DNA of 64,000 nucleotides from Microcaldota archaeon (GCA_016188965.1 JACPGT010000002.1:7461-71460); one strand, 5' to 3'. Counted from the first letter of the stretch, positions 8,587-19,188 are shown. Numbers and translations: made by a program. Notes: a model not told the origin generated them from the sequence alone.

Positions 8587-10386
8587 TCAGAGGTACAGCA
8601 CGTCATCCCAGGCATGGCGGTATAATGGCTGTTGCAGGCGCTTCTGATCAATCGCATGCCCGATGATGCCGATGCTTCTGCCTAAAGCGAAGAAGGCGTT
8701 CAGCACGCCGATCTGGATGAGTTGGTCCTTTTCTTCGTCCGTGAATTCGGGGCAGGAGTCGAACAAGTCCAAAAAGAGCGCGGCGATGCAGCCGTCCACG
8801 TTGAGGATCAAGTTGCCCTTCTTCTGGGTGGTGAGTGCTTCCACGCCGAGAGCGAAGTCCAAATGCTTGCGGGACTTGAAGTGCTTCTGCGCGTAGGCCT
8901 TCAAGGCGGCCACGCGGGCGTCCGGGTTGCTGACGGATTTGATGCGGTGCCCGATGCCGGGGATCAGCACGTTCTGCTCCTTCATCTGGTCAATGAACTG
9001 TTTTGGCGTTTTGCCTTCCTTGACGGCTGCTTGCCAGTAGCGCGCCGCGTCGTCGATGGCGCCGCCGAAACGCGGGCCGATGGTGAGCAAACCGGAGCAC
9101 AGCGACGACACCAAATCCTTGCCTGCGCGGGAGGCCACGATGGCGTTGTGCGCGCCGGAAACCGCGGGGCCGTGGTCGGCGGTGATTTTGAGCGTCATCT
9201 CCATGAATTCCGAGGCAAACTTGGGCAATTTCTTTTTGAACCAAAGCGCGGCGATGATGTCGCCCACGCCTGCGCCTTCGTTCAGCAGGGTCGTGAGGGG
9301 CACTTTGTTGTACAGCACGTCTTCGCCGCGGTCGTCCGAAATGCTCGAGACGATGGACGCAGGACGGCGGACCTTGTTTTTGCCCAACGCGTCCTTGTAT
9401 TCCGCCGGCAACGGCTGCGGCTGGACGGATTCCTTGGGCACCGGACCCACTTTTTCGACAAATACTTTGTGGATCAGCTCGCCGAAGTCGTCGTACGATT
9501 TGGGAACGTGCGCGCCGGCTTTGCGCAAGGCGTCGTTCTTGGCCTGGGCGGATTCCTTGTCGGAACCGCTTTTGGCGCCGGCGTGTCCGAACTGCACTTC
9601 GGTCGGAAAGACCGTGGCGCAGGTGCCGGTGACCCAGGCGACCATAGGTTTCTTGACTTTTTTGGCCGCCAGGGCTTCGGCGATGCGGTATTCGTCCGTT
9701 CCACCCAATTCACCCAGCACGACAATCATCTTGACGGCCGGGTCGGCTTCAAAACGTAAGACGTGGTCCAGCAGGCTGGTGCCAGGAAACGCGTCGCCAC
9801 CGATGGCGATGCCTTCACAGATGCCGTTCGTCGTGTTGCCGATGACGTTGAACAATTCGTTCGACATGCCGCCGGATTTGCTGACGAAACCCACGGAGCC
9901 GGGCCGGTGCAGTTTAGCCGCAATCATGGCCTCCGGCGTTCCACCCGAGTTGCCAATCTTGAACGTGCCGGCGCCGATGCCGCCGACCGTGGCCGGGCCG
10001 ATGAGGATTTTTCCAAGTTTCTTGGCTTTGGCGGCCAAGAGGCGGGCGGAGCGTTCCGGCACGCCTTCGGCGATGACCACGAGGGTCGAAAACGGAAGGT
10101 CGAGCGCTTCGTCCGTGGTGTCGTAAGCCGAGCGGAAGGATGCGAAGTTGATGAAGACGTCGGCCTTGGTCTTGGCGTACGCTTCTTGGGTGGTCTTGAA
10201 GACCGGAATCAGGATCTGCTTGGAGCCGAAGAACGCGGTGGTGATTTCGGACGAGGAGGGGTTGACGATGGCGGCCACCGAGGGCATTTTTCGTCCGCAC
10301 ATCCAGTCGAAGTCCAGCATGCGCTGCACGGCGGCGGCCTGCATGCCGTAGATGATTGCCGTTGTTTCCTTGGTGAAAAGTGGCAT
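8587..10386 (-). CDS. aclA: ATP-citrate lyase, subunit carrying succinyl-CoA-ligase-like and citrate-synthase-like domains
   Basis: GHAGAKSGSD phospho-His loop; citrate-synthase-like tail (PGIGHRIKS...GFxGHxxDQKRLxQPLYRHxWDD type); paired with the other ACL subunit. Confidence 0.88.
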   Translation of the reverse strand: MPLFTKETTAIIYGMQAAAVQRMLDFDWMCGRKMPSVAAIVNPSSSEITTAFFGSKQILIPVFKTTQEAYAKTKADVFINFASFRSAYDTTDEALDLPFSTLVVIAEGVPERSARLLAAKAKKLGKILIGPATVGGIGAGTFKIGNSGGTPEAMIAAKLHRPGSVGFVSKSGGMSNELFNVIGNTTNGICEGIAIGGDAFPGTSLLDHVLRFEADPAVKMIVVLGELGGTDEYRIAEALAAKKVKKPMVAWVTGTCATVFPTEVQFGHAGAKSGSDKESAQAKNDALRKAGAHVPKSYDDFGELIHKVFVEKVGPVPKESVQPQPLPAEYKDALGKNKVRRPASIVSSISDDRGEDVLYNKVPLTTLLNEGAGVGDIIAALWFKKKLPKFASEFMEMTLKITADHGPAVSGAHNAIVASRAGKDLVSSLCSGLLTIGPRFGGAIDDAARYWQAAVKEGKTPKQFIDQMKEQNVLIPGIGHRIKSVSNPDARVAALKAYAQKHFKSRKHLDFALGVEALTTQKKGNLILNVDGCIAALFLDLFDSCPEFTDEEKDQLIQIGVLNAFFALGRSIGIIGHAIDQKRLQQPLYRHAWDDVLYL

Positions 10387-10409
10387 GGTGTCAAGTCATC
10401 TCCGAATCG

Positions 10410-11627
10410 TTATGCTTTCAATTCCGTGAGTGCCATGGGCACTATTTTCGTCATGTGCGTCTCCGGGCCGTACACCTGGATGGGAATTCCCGTCTTCTGG
10501 CCCAAGTTGCGCATGAGTTCGAGGCCTTTTTCGTAGTTGGGCCCGCCGCGGCGGACGAAGATCTTCACTCCGGCCTTTTTGAGCGCCGGCGCCTGCTCTT
10601 CCAGCGCCTGGATGATGCCTTTGAACGTTTTGGCCACGTCGGTGAAGTTGGCGATGCCACCGCCGATCAACAGTACCTTTCCTCCGCCTTTGACCATGAG
10701 GTCCAGTACGGTTTTCGCGTACAAGTAAGTCTCCTCGTCGTTGGGGTTGCCCGAGTATTCACCGTAGTTGGCCATTTCCGAGCCTTTTCCGAGGTCAACC
10801 AGCGTGTCGGCGTAGATGACGGACGCGCCGCCGCCGGCCACCAGCGTCCAAACTTTGCCTTTGGGGTTCAATACCGTCAGCTTCAAGGAGGCGCCGGTCT
10901 TCTCGTCCAGCGATTTGATGTATTGCTCCTCTTTGCTCAATTCGCGGCCGAACGGCGCCGGAAACTCGACGTCCCACTTGCCTTTGAACGCAGCGGTGTC
11001 GTCCAGGCGGGCGACGGAGCCGAGGATGACGGCTTTGCCGTCCACGATGGTGAACGGATTCAACTCCAGGAAGGCAAAATCGTTGTCTTTGAATGCTTGG
11101 AAGACTTTGAGGATGAACTCTTCCACGAGCTTCTTCTCGGCTTTGTCCTTGACTGGCAGGTTCAGCGAGGGTGCCGCATCCAGGACCGGTACCTCGATTT
11201 TCTGGACCTTATCCCAGTTGTCTTCGATGTCGATGCCGCCTTCGGTGGAAAAGAGAACGACGTCCTTTTCAGCTTCAGTCTGGAACGCCACGTAGTACTC
11301 CGTCTTGTGCGGAACGAACGGTTCGATCAAAAAGTGCGTCAGGATTCCGTTGACTTTGCCTACGGTGGCTTTTTTGCCCGCGTTGTCCTTGACGAACTTC
11401 TGCACCTGCTCCAAGGACGCGTCCAAAAGAAGGAGGTTGTTCTTGCCGCGTTTTCCGAAACATTGATCCGGCTTGGCCACCAGTTTCTTGCTCTTGAGCC
11501 AAGGGTGCTCCTTGGCCGCCTTGGTCCAATCCGTCGAGGCATCGGCCAGAAGCCCTTCAAGCGGATAGCCGAGGGCGGCGTAGAGGATCGACTTTCCGTC
11601 GTATTCGCGGATGGAACGTTGGGCCAT
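10410..11627 (-). CDS. aclB: ATP-citrate lyase, ATP-grasp subunit
   Basis: ACLY N-terminus-like: MAQRSIREYDGKSIL...LLDASLEQVQKFV...GGGIANFTDVAKTFKGI...RRGGPNYEKGL. Confidence 0.88.
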   Translation of the reverse strand: MAQRSIREYDGKSILYAALGYPLEGLLADASTDWTKAAKEHPWLKSKKLVAKPDQCFGKRGKNNLLLLDASLEQVQKFVKDNAGKKATVGKVNGILTHFLIEPFVPHKTEYYVAFQTEAEKDVVLFSTEGGIDIEDNWDKVQKIEVPVLDAAPSLNLPVKDKAEKKLVEEFILKVFQAFKDNDFAFLELNPFTIVDGKAVILGSVARLDDTAAFKGKWDVEFPAPFGRELSKEEQYIKSLDEKTGASLKLTVLNPKGKVWTLVAGGGASVIYADTLVDLGKGSEMANYGEYSGNPNDEETYLYAKTVLDLMVKGGGKVLLIGGGIANFTDVAKTFKGIIQALEEQAPALKKAGVKIFVRRGGPNYEKGLELMRNLGQKTGIPIQVYGPETHMTKIVPMALTELKA

Positions 11628-11754
11628 GAGGTTCACCTGGAAACCGGCCGGCAAAACGTCGCCGGTGGTTTTTTTTCATCGGATTGGGCGAATAAAAAAC
11701 TTGGGCCGAAAAAAGAAACGGCCTTTTTGGCTTTCAACATCGTTTTGGCGCGTT

Positions 11755-12966
11755 TCAGCTCATGTTGTTGATGATTGCATTACCGAATTCCGAGCACTTA
11801 ACCTCTTTGGCGCCTTCCACTTGGCGGGCCAAGTCGTACGTCAGCACCTTCTGTTGAATGGTCTGGCCGAAGGCCTTTTCGACCAACTCGGCGGCTTCAG
11901 ACCAATTCAGGTACTGCAACATCATCACGGCCGAGAGGATGAGCGAGCCGGGGTTGACCTTGTCCTGACCCGCGTACTTCGGCGCCGTTCCGTGCGTCGC
12001 TTCGAACAAGGCAATGCCGGACACGCTGTAGTTGATGTTGGCCCCCGGCGCAATACCCAAACCACCGGCTTGCGCTGCGGCGGCGTCGGACACGTAGTCG
12101 CCGTTGAGGTTGGTCGTGGCGATGACGTCATATTCATCCGGACGCAGCAACAGCTGTTGGAACATGGAGTCCGCGATGCGGTCCTTGATGATCAGTTTGC
12201 CAACGGCTGACTTGCCTTCCGTCACTTCCTTCTCGGTGACGACCTGGTCGCCGAATTCCTTCGCCACTTCGTAGCCATAGGCCATGAAAGCGCCTTCGGT
12301 GAACTTCATGATGTTGCCCTTGTGCATGATCGTCACGGACTTGCGCTTGTGCTTCAAGGCGTAGTGGATGGCGGCGCGGACCAGGCGTTTGGAGCCGGAT
12401 TCGCTGATGGGCTTAAGGCCGATGCCGGAGTCCGGCTTGATCTTCTTTCCGAACGAAGCGATCAGCTCGATGAGCTTCTGCTGTTCGGGCGTGCCCTTGG
12501 CGTACTCGATGCCGGCGTACACGTCTTCGGTGTTCTCACGGAAGATCACGACGTCCAGCTTTTCGGGGTCCTTCATGGGATTCGGAACGCCCTTGTAGTA
12601 GCGCACGGGACGCACGCAGGAATACAAGTCCAGCACTTGGCGCATGGTGACGTTCAAGCTTCGGAATCCGCCGCCGACCGGCGTGGTCAGCGGGCCCTTG
12701 ATGGCCACGAGGTGCTCCTTGATGGCGTTGACACTCTCGTCCGGCAGCAGTTGACCGGTTGCGGCGATGGCCTTCTCACCGGCCAGGATGGGCTTCCAGT
12801 GGATGCGGCGCTTTCCGCCGTAGGCTTTCTGAACCGCGGCGTCCACGACTTTCTGCATAACGGGGCTGATGTCCACGCCCACGCCGTCGCCCTCGATGAT
12901 GGGGATGATCGGCTCGTCCGGCACGTTGAGTTTTCCGTTGCTGATGGTGATTTTTTCCGCGGCCAT
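11755..12966 (-). CDS. icd: Isocitrate dehydrogenase (NAD(P)-dependent)
   Basis: [77 protein letters not shown]. Confidence 0.95.
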   Translation of the reverse strand: MAAEKITISNGKLNVPDEPIIPIIEGDGVGVDISPVMQKVVDAAVQKAYGGKRRIHWKPILAGEKAIAATGQLLPDESVNAIKEHLVAIKGPLTTPVGGGFRSLNVTMRQVLDLYSCVRPVRYYKGVPNPMKDPEKLDVVIFRENTEDVYAGIEYAKGTPEQQKLIELIASFGKKIKPDSGIGLKPISESGSKRLVRAAIHYALKHKRKSVTIMHKGNIMKFTEGAFMAYGYEVAKEFGDQVVTEKEVTEGKSAVGKLIIKDRIADSMFQQLLLRPDEYDVIATTNLNGDYVSDAAAAQAGGLGIAPGANINYSVSGIALFEATHGTAPKYAGQDKVNPGSLILSAVMMLQYLNWSEAAELVEKAFGQTIQQKVLTYDLARQVEGAKEVKCSEFGNAIINNMS

Positions 12967-13066
12967 GTGCTTTTCCCCTCTTGCCTTTCGTTTTCGCTGT
13001 TATCGTTCCTTGTCACGAATCCGTGCCCGGACTGGGGCCTTGCAACGCGTTTGCCTGCCGGCCACG

Positions 13067-15007
13067 CTACGCCGCGACGGCCGACGCGTTCTTCTTGCGC
13101 GTGAAGTTCAGCAGGCCGCCGGCCAGGATGATGGCGCGGTCCCGTTTGGACAAATCCAGCTTAGCCTGGTAGACCTTGCCGGTCGTCTTGTTGGTGACCG
13201 TCACCGTCGTGGCGCCGGTTTCGAACGCCTTTTTGACATCCGCCAGCTGCAATTCATGGTCCTGCTGGACGTCCGCGTACGCACTTTCGTCCAGTTCCAG
13301 CGGCACGATGCCGAAGTTGACCAAGTTGGACTTGTGGATGCGGGCGAACTGCCGCGCCAGGACCGCCTTGACGCCCAAATACATCGGCGCCAGAGCTGCG
13401 TGCTCGCGCGAACTGCCTTGGCCGTAGTTCTCGCCGCCGATGATGAATCCGCCACCGCGCTCCTTGGCGCGCTTGACAAATCCTGTGTCGACGTTGGTAA
13501 AGACGAATTCCGAGATCTTCGGCACGTTCGAGCGCAACGGGAGGATCTTGGCGCCGGCCGGCATGATATGGTCCGTGGTGACGTTGTTGCCCGTCTTGAT
13601 CAGCACGAAGCCCTGCAACTGCTCCTCGAGCGGCTCCTTAAGGGGCACGGGCGCGATGTTGGGCCCGCGCAGCACTTCCACCGCCTCCGGCGTGGCCGAT
13701 GGTGCGAGAATCATCGAGTCGTCGATGACGATCTGCTCCGGCACGACGATCTGCGCTGACGGCAGCTTGCGCGGATCGGTGACCTTGCCGGCGATGGCGG
13801 ATGCCACGGCGACTTCCGGCGAACAGAGGTAAACCAAGTCGTTCTTGGATCCGGAGCGTCCTTCGAAGTTGCGGTTGAACGTTCTGAGCGAAACGGCTCC
13901 GGTGGCTGGGGCCTGGCCCATGCCGATGCACGGACCGCATGCGGATTCCAGCACGCGCACGCCCGCGGCGATGAAGTCCGTCAAGGCGCCGTTGCGGGCG
14001 ATTTCCTGGAACACCTGCTTGGAGCCCGGCGAGAGCGCCATGCTCACGTTGGAGGCCACTTTCTGGCCCCTCAGGTATGCCGCGACGGTCATGAGGTCTT
14101 TCAGCGAACTGTTGGTGCACGAGCCGACCAGCACTTGCTGCACCGGCAGTCCTTCGACTTCCGTGACCGGCACCACGTTGTCCGGCGACTGGGGCTTGGC
14201 AATCATCGGCACGAGCTGGTCCAGATTGATTTCAAGAAGTTCGTCGTATGGCGCGTCGGCATCGGCTTCGACTTTCACGTACGCATCTTCCCGGCCCTGA
14301 CGGCGGAGGAACTCCTTCGTCTTCTCATCCGTCGGAAAGATGGACGTGGTAGCGCCCAGTTCGGCACCCATGTTGGTGATGGTGGCGCGCTGGTACACGT
14401 CCAACGAAGAAACGCCTTCGCCATGGTATTCGATGACCTTGCCCACGCCGCCTTTGACGGTGAGTCTTCGGAGTACTTCCAGAATGATGTCTTTGGCCGC
14501 CACCTGGCGCTGCAACCGGCCGGTCAGCTTGACACCCAGGACTTTAGGCGCTTTCAGATAGAACGGACCGCCACCCATGGCCACGGCCACGTCGAGTCCG
14601 CCGGCACCGATGGCCAACATCCCCATGCCGCCGCACGTCGGCGTATGCGAGTCGGATCCCAACAGGGTCTTGCCGGGCGTGGAGAATCGTTCCAAATGCA
14701 CCTGGTGGCAGATGCCGTTACCGGGCCGCGAGAAGTACAATCCGTACTTGGACGCCATGCTCTGTAGGTAGCGGTGGTCGTCGGCGTTCTCAAAACCCGT
14801 CTGCAGCATGTTATGATCGACGTACGAAACGGCCACTTCCGTTTGGACCCGCGGGATGCCTAAGGCTTCGAACTGCAAGCAGGCCATGGTGCCCGTGGCG
14901 TCCTGGGTAAGCGCCTGATCGATCTTGATGGCGATTTCCTTGCCTGCCTCAAGCGTGCCTTCGACCAAGTGTTTTTCAAGAATCTTATACGTCAGCGTCT
15001 TGCCCAT
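13067..15007 (-). CDS. acn: Aconitate hydratase
   Basis: LLGSDSHTPTCGGMGMLAIGAGG, VLVGSCTNSS, GPCIGMG, GENYGQGSSREHAAL; ~646 aa. Confidence 0.93.
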   Translation of the reverse strand: MGKTLTYKILEKHLVEGTLEAGKEIAIKIDQALTQDATGTMACLQFEALGIPRVQTEVAVSYVDHNMLQTGFENADDHRYLQSMASKYGLYFSRPGNGICHQVHLERFSTPGKTLLGSDSHTPTCGGMGMLAIGAGGLDVAVAMGGGPFYLKAPKVLGVKLTGRLQRQVAAKDIILEVLRRLTVKGGVGKVIEYHGEGVSSLDVYQRATITNMGAELGATTSIFPTDEKTKEFLRRQGREDAYVKVEADADAPYDELLEINLDQLVPMIAKPQSPDNVVPVTEVEGLPVQQVLVGSCTNSSLKDLMTVAAYLRGQKVASNVSMALSPGSKQVFQEIARNGALTDFIAAGVRVLESACGPCIGMGQAPATGAVSLRTFNRNFEGRSGSKNDLVYLCSPEVAVASAIAGKVTDPRKLPSAQIVVPEQIVIDDSMILAPSATPEAVEVLRGPNIAPVPLKEPLEEQLQGFVLIKTGNNVTTDHIMPAGAKILPLRSNVPKISEFVFTNVDTGFVKRAKERGGGFIIGGENYGQGSSREHAALAPMYLGVKAVLARQFARIHKSNLVNFGIVPLELDESAYADVQQDHELQLADVKKAFETGATTVTVTNKTTGKVYQAKLDLSKRDRAIILAGGLLNFTRKKNASAVAA

Positions 15008-15159
15008 GAAGCGGTCCACCCCGATTTTTTTTCTTTGGTTGACTGAGTGCCTTGAATAGGCGCTGAGAAAATCCCGATTAACTGCTATTCCCACGCAAAA
15101 GAATAAAAGCCCCTGTAGGTCCGACGGAAGACGAAGTATCCGCCGCCACGGCGTGGCCT

Positions 15160-16524
15160 CTACCAACCGTAGTACTCCGCACGCGAGTAGCCGAACGCTT
15201 TCATGGCCTCGTTGAGGCCTTTGGCGAACAAGCCCGGCTTGCGCGTGAGCACCTTCACGCCGAACGCGACGCGCTGGCTATTCGAGACTTCCGCCAACTC
15301 CGGCGGCATGATCGAACCGATGAACTCCAACTCTGAATCGCTCATCTTGTACAAGGCATGCTTGCCGCCGATGATCTTGTCATACTGTGGGAATTCCGCT
15401 TTCCAGAGGCGCTCGTACTCCGACAAAACGGCTTTGGATGCATCGTTCTGCGCAATGGCTTTTTTCGCCACGTTGGCGGCAAAACGACCCGAAACCAGGC
15501 CCAAATGCGAGCCGCCTTCGAACAGCGGCGACGTAAAGCCCGCGGCATCACCGATGAGCATCAACCCGTCATCCACCGTGTTTTGCACGGGGCCCGACGC
15601 GGGAATCAAGCCGCCGAACGTCTTGATCACGACTTTGTCCGTCCAGCCCATCTTGGCGACGAATTGGTCGAGGAACGTCTTGGCCTTGACGTTTTCATTC
15701 GTGACCAAACCGACGTTGGCACGTCCTTGCCCTTTGGGGATCATCCACAAGTAGCCGTGGGGCGCCAAGTCCGGCCAGATAAAAAAGTCCATGTAGCCGT
15801 CCGTCGGGATGTCCTTCATCTCGTACTGGATTCCAACCACGCTCGAAAAACGCGGGTTGAGGTTCAACAGGCGCGAGACGAGCGCGGCCACGCCGGAGGC
15901 GTCTATGAGGATTTTGGCCCGGAACGAAGAGCCGTCGGCACAGGAAACCGTCCAAATGCCGCTGGCCGAGTCGCGTTTGACTGTCGAAACCCGCTTGCCC
16001 AACGCCAATTGAACGCCGGCGTCCTGGGCTTGTTTCATGATCCACTGTTCGAACTTGTGCTTTTCCAGCACGTAGCCTTCTTCAGTGAGCCTGGTCGTCT
16101 TATTTCCTGGAAAAATGACGCGCACGCCTTTGACGGGCATGGCAATGGCCTCTCCGGGCAATTTCCAGCCCATGCGGTCGCACGCTACCTGGCTCAAACA
16201 CTCGCCGCAATGCACCGGCTCGCCCACGGCCTGATGCTCCTCCACCACTAGGACTTTCAAACCGTTCTTCGCCGAATGCAACGCAGCCGATCCGCCCGCC
16301 GGACCGGCACCGATGATCAGGACGTCGAAGACCGCGGCGTTGGCACTGGCCCCCGCTTTGGAACCAGGAACGTCGCGGACGGCAGGGTGCATGGAAACGG
16401 CCGCGTTGGAAACGGATGCGTTTAATTCTGTATCAGCCATGGAGTCAACTCGGGCATTATCGTTTACGTCAATCGCATCCGTGATGGTGCCGGACGTGCT
16501 TTTTTTAGGTTGTGGAACGTCCAT
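15160..16524 (-). CDS. FAD-dependent geranylgeranyl reductase family protein
   Basis: DVLIIGAGPAGGSAALHSAK, GEPVHCGECLSQ, LIGDAAGFTSPLFEGGSHLGLVSGR; exact start uncertain. Confidence 0.85.
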   Translation of the reverse strand: MDVPQPKKSTSGTITDAIDVNDNARVDSMADTELNASVSNAAVSMHPAVRDVPGSKAGASANAAVFDVLIIGAGPAGGSAALHSAKNGLKVLVVEEHQAVGEPVHCGECLSQVACDRMGWKLPGEAIAMPVKGVRVIFPGNKTTRLTEEGYVLEKHKFEQWIMKQAQDAGVQLALGKRVSTVKRDSASGIWTVSCADGSSFRAKILIDASGVAALVSRLLNLNPRFSSVVGIQYEMKDIPTDGYMDFFIWPDLAPHGYLWMIPKGQGRANVGLVTNENVKAKTFLDQFVAKMGWTDKVVIKTFGGLIPASGPVQNTVDDGLMLIGDAAGFTSPLFEGGSHLGLVSGRFAANVAKKAIAQNDASKAVLSEYERLWKAEFPQYDKIIGGKHALYKMSDSELEFIGSIMPPELAEVSNSQRVAFGVKVLTRKPGLFAKGLNEAMKAFGYSRAEYYGW

Positions 16525-16605
16525 TGCATACCGCACATGCGTCCAATCCCGCTCAATCGAAACGCATTAAAAACGCAATGCCCACATCTGTAACTCTATA
16601 CTGTT

Positions 16606-16678
16606 GCCTTGATAGTGTAGTGGTCCAGCATTCGGGCTTGTCGAGCCTGCGACCCGGGTTCGAATCCCGGTCAAGGCG
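16606..16678 (+). tRNA. tRNA-Asp (GTC)
   Basis: 7-bp acceptor GCCTTGA/TCAAGGC with discriminator G; anticodon stem CGGGC/GCCTG around loop TTGTCGA; T arm CCGGGTTCGAATCCCGG. Confidence 0.95.
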
Positions 16679-16682
16679 TTTT
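16668..16682 (+). repeat. attL-like direct repeat within tRNA-Asp 3' end
   Basis: cggtcaaggcgtttt, followed by ttttgaagctcag, partly shared with 26134-26162. Confidence 0.8.
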
Positions 16683-16809
16683 TTTTGAAGCTCAGCGTGC
16701 GCAAGGCACGAAAGTCCTCCTCATTCTCAAATTTGAGAGGAATTTAGGGATATTTATCCTCTGCACCGGTTAGGGGATTGACGAGGGGCGATTCGTCCAT
16801 GCCTGAGGT

Positions 16810-17373
16810 TTAACTAGTGATTGAACACGCAGGGAGTTTTTTGCAAATTTCAGTACAGGCTTCCGGAGTTAAAGCTACATATACGACTGAAAATGTTCGA
16901 CCATCCGATCCACTGAATTCATACATTTGCTTACAGGGTTGTATGTCTCTTTGGCCGGGTCCTACTATCGACATTGCTGGGAGGCCAAATGCGGCGTTCA
17001 CTGCGCATCTCAAAAATATTTTCGGGTCAGTAGCTTTGGTTTTATCTGCAATAAACGCCACTCCTGCTGAAAGTGGGTAGTCTTTTCTAATATAGCCTTG
17101 TCCTGAAATTATTCCTTTATCTACATAACAAGAAGCGAAGTTCGTAATTTTTGTTGTAATGTCTGGGTTTAACGGATTGTTTATCTGTGCTGCAGACATT
17201 GCTAGGTTTACTTTGCTTATCATTTCAGTTGCGGGGACTGTATCGTACTCATTTATTGTGGGAAGTAATTCTGCGGCGGTGGTAGTTGAGTTTACTGGAA
17301 CCGTTCCTCGGCTAACGTTCGTGCAGCCCATTATTACAACTGCAATTAACAGAACTGTTAGAATTTTCTTCAT
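16810..17373 (-). CDS. Putative lipoprotein
   Basis: MKKILTVLLIAVVIMGCTN lipobox-like signal peptide. Confidence 0.55.
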   Translation of the reverse strand: MKKILTVLLIAVVIMGCTNVSRGTVPVNSTTTAAELLPTINEYDTVPATEMISKVNLAMSAAQINNPLNPDITTKITNFASCYVDKGIISGQGYIRKDYPLSAGVAFIADKTKATDPKIFLRCAVNAAFGLPAMSIVGPGQRDIQPCKQMYEFSGSDGRTFSVVYVALTPEACTEICKKLPACSITS

Positions 17374-17374
17374 A

Positions 17375-18862
17375 TTACGAGATACAATCGTTAAGCACCT
17401 TTAATCCTTTGCTAACTGCTTCTAACTGGGAGATGTATAAGTTACCTTGAACGGCCCCCGTTTTGGAATTTGTTTTGAATGCTGAACAAATATCTGGGGC
17501 TGAAGCAATTGTCTGAAAAGTCTCTTCTGTATTGAACACGATATCAAAATCCGTATTTCCAGGTTGTTGTTCTATTACGGAGATGTCTCCAGATTTTGAT
17601 ACTACGAATGTTCTTGAACCAACAAAAAAACCAACGCTCACCCCGTTGGCAATTGAATTTATTCCGGGAATGCGGTTCAAAAGATTCTTTATGGACGTCG
17701 CAGTAATTCCGACTGGGGGTGATATTGATTGAGTTGGACTCGGAGTCTGGGTTGGTTGACTCGTTACGATAGTTTGAGGAGGTACTATTGTTGGCTGGAT
17801 AGTTGAAATTGGGGTGGGGCGGCTTGTTGGCGTAGGAGTTTCTTGTTTTATCTGGGTTAAATGCGGGGTTCCGCCAAGTTTCGTAATCAATTTTTGCTGG
17901 AAATCGTTGTTGAGTTCAGACAATTTTTGTTTTACATTTTGTTTCAAAGCATTGGCCAAAATAATTGATGACGTTTCAGTTTCTTTACTCTTAACTTCAT
18001 TTATTGTCACTTGAATATTCTTCCAATAACTTAGACCGGCACTATCTTGCAATTCGTCTAGAATGCCGATGAGCTTTGCGACTTTTGTCCCAGTTACCTC
18101 TAGATCCGTTTGTACTTTGTTCAATTTTGATTGGAGTGCAAAAGTTTCTTCTTGAGTTAAAACTGCGATGCATGCGTTTTGTTGGCAGATGAATCCTGTT
18201 GAGCATGGGGGATTATCGTAATCGCATCCTGGTTTTAAGATGCATGCGTTGTTGGTACAGTCGTGGCGCGAGTCGCATGGAGGATTGTTGTACAAACAAC
18301 CTGGTTTTAGTATACAGACATTATTTGTGCAATCGTGGCTAGAATCGCAAGCGGGGTTGTTGTATTGGCAGCCGGGTTTTAGTATACATTCGTTATTGAT
18401 GCAATTGTGACTGTCATCACATATGGGTTGGCCGTATTGGCAACCTGACGTAGTGACCAGAGAATAATTCAATTGTTTTACGCTGTATGCGTTTGATTTT
18501 GCTATTGAGTAATCGTTTGAACTTTTTGTATCGCAAATGTTTCCGCCAATTACTGCCCAATAATCGAATACAAAAAGGCTGATTTGCGTTGTGGTTTGCC
18601 CCTTAGCAAGGGTATAGCTGATTCTAACTGAGGTGGTAGTTCCCGGTGAAATACAATTGGATATTGTTTGGGGCGCTGCGTTTCCTTGCTGGTAGAAAAC
18701 TTTCAGTCCGCCCCAACCGTTGTTTGTAATAGTAATGTCCTTTGTCTGGGTTGAGTCGGGTATTCCGCTTGATTGAATTGTGCTTAATTCTGGAGGATTA
18801 ACCGAGATTGTTACTGCAGTAATCAGGGTAGTCATCAAAAAAATTAATAATAGGTGTTTCAA
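17375..18862 (-). CDS. Secreted Cys-rich repeat protein with coiled coil and Pro/Thr linker
   Basis: Signal peptide; three 24-aa repeats CxYxxPxCDxxHxCxNNxCILKPG plus a degenerate fourth; TPTPTSRPTPIST linker. Confidence 0.6.
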   Translation of the reverse strand: MKHLLLIFLMTTLITAVTISVNPPELSTIQSSGIPDSTQTKDITITNNGWGGLKVFYQQGNAAPQTISNCISPGTTTSVRISYTLAKGQTTTQISLFVFDYWAVIGGNICDTKSSNDYSIAKSNAYSVKQLNYSLVTTSGCQYGQPICDDSHNCINNECILKPGCQYNNPACDSSHDCTNNVCILKPGCLYNNPPCDSRHDCTNNACILKPGCDYDNPPCSTGFICQQNACIAVLTQEETFALQSKLNKVQTDLEVTGTKVAKLIGILDELQDSAGLSYWKNIQVTINEVKSKETETSSIILANALKQNVKQKLSELNNDFQQKLITKLGGTPHLTQIKQETPTPTSRPTPISTIQPTIVPPQTIVTSQPTQTPSPTQSISPPVGITATSIKNLLNRIPGINSIANGVSVGFFVGSRTFVVSKSGDISVIEQQPGNTDFDIVFNTEETFQTIASAPDICSAFKTNSKTGAVQGNLYISQLEAVSKGLKVLNDCIS

Positions 18863-19188
18863 TTCAAGGACCCCGCAATTTCGCTAACGTCACTAGCTGT
18901 ATTAGAAATGTCTGCCTTGATTTCTTGCATGAGCGAATTTGCTTGTTCTTGTTTCAGAATTTTAGGGTCAATGGTTGGGCTAGGCGTAATTGTCGAATTC
19001 GGAAAAGCTGGTTTTTCGGTTGCCTGACTTGCACTCGTCTGATTAGCTGTAGTTAATCCGTCTTGATCTGAAGCAGTGGTTGGCGAACTTTGTTGATTCT
19101 GCGTGCATCCAATTAATGAAATAGCTAGGAAGAGAATGAATGCGATTGTTATTGTCTGACGCATATCGATTTGGTGCATGAAGACCAA
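18859..19188 (-). CDS. Small putative lipoprotein
   Basis: TITIAFILFLAISLIGCTQNQ lipobox; overlaps the next gene by 4 nt. Confidence 0.5.
   Translation of the reverse strand: MVFMHQIDMRQTITIAFILFLAISLIGCTQNQQSSPTTASDQDGLTTANQTSASQATEKPAFPNSTITPSPTIDPKILKQEQANSLMQEIKADISNTASDVSEIAGSLN

Noticed and set aside
8138-8647. 169-aa ORF in the intergenic region
   Set aside because: Runs through the double-hairpin repeat and into aclA; Arg/Cys-rich shadow-like translation
8722-10536. Long + strand ORFs over the ATP-citrate lyase genes
   Set aside because: Antisense shadow ORFs of confidently assigned aclA
17735-17830. Possible nucleotide repeat in the 17.7-17.8 kb region
   Set aside because: Explained by the Thr/Pro/Gln-rich linker codons of the secreted Cys-repeat protein
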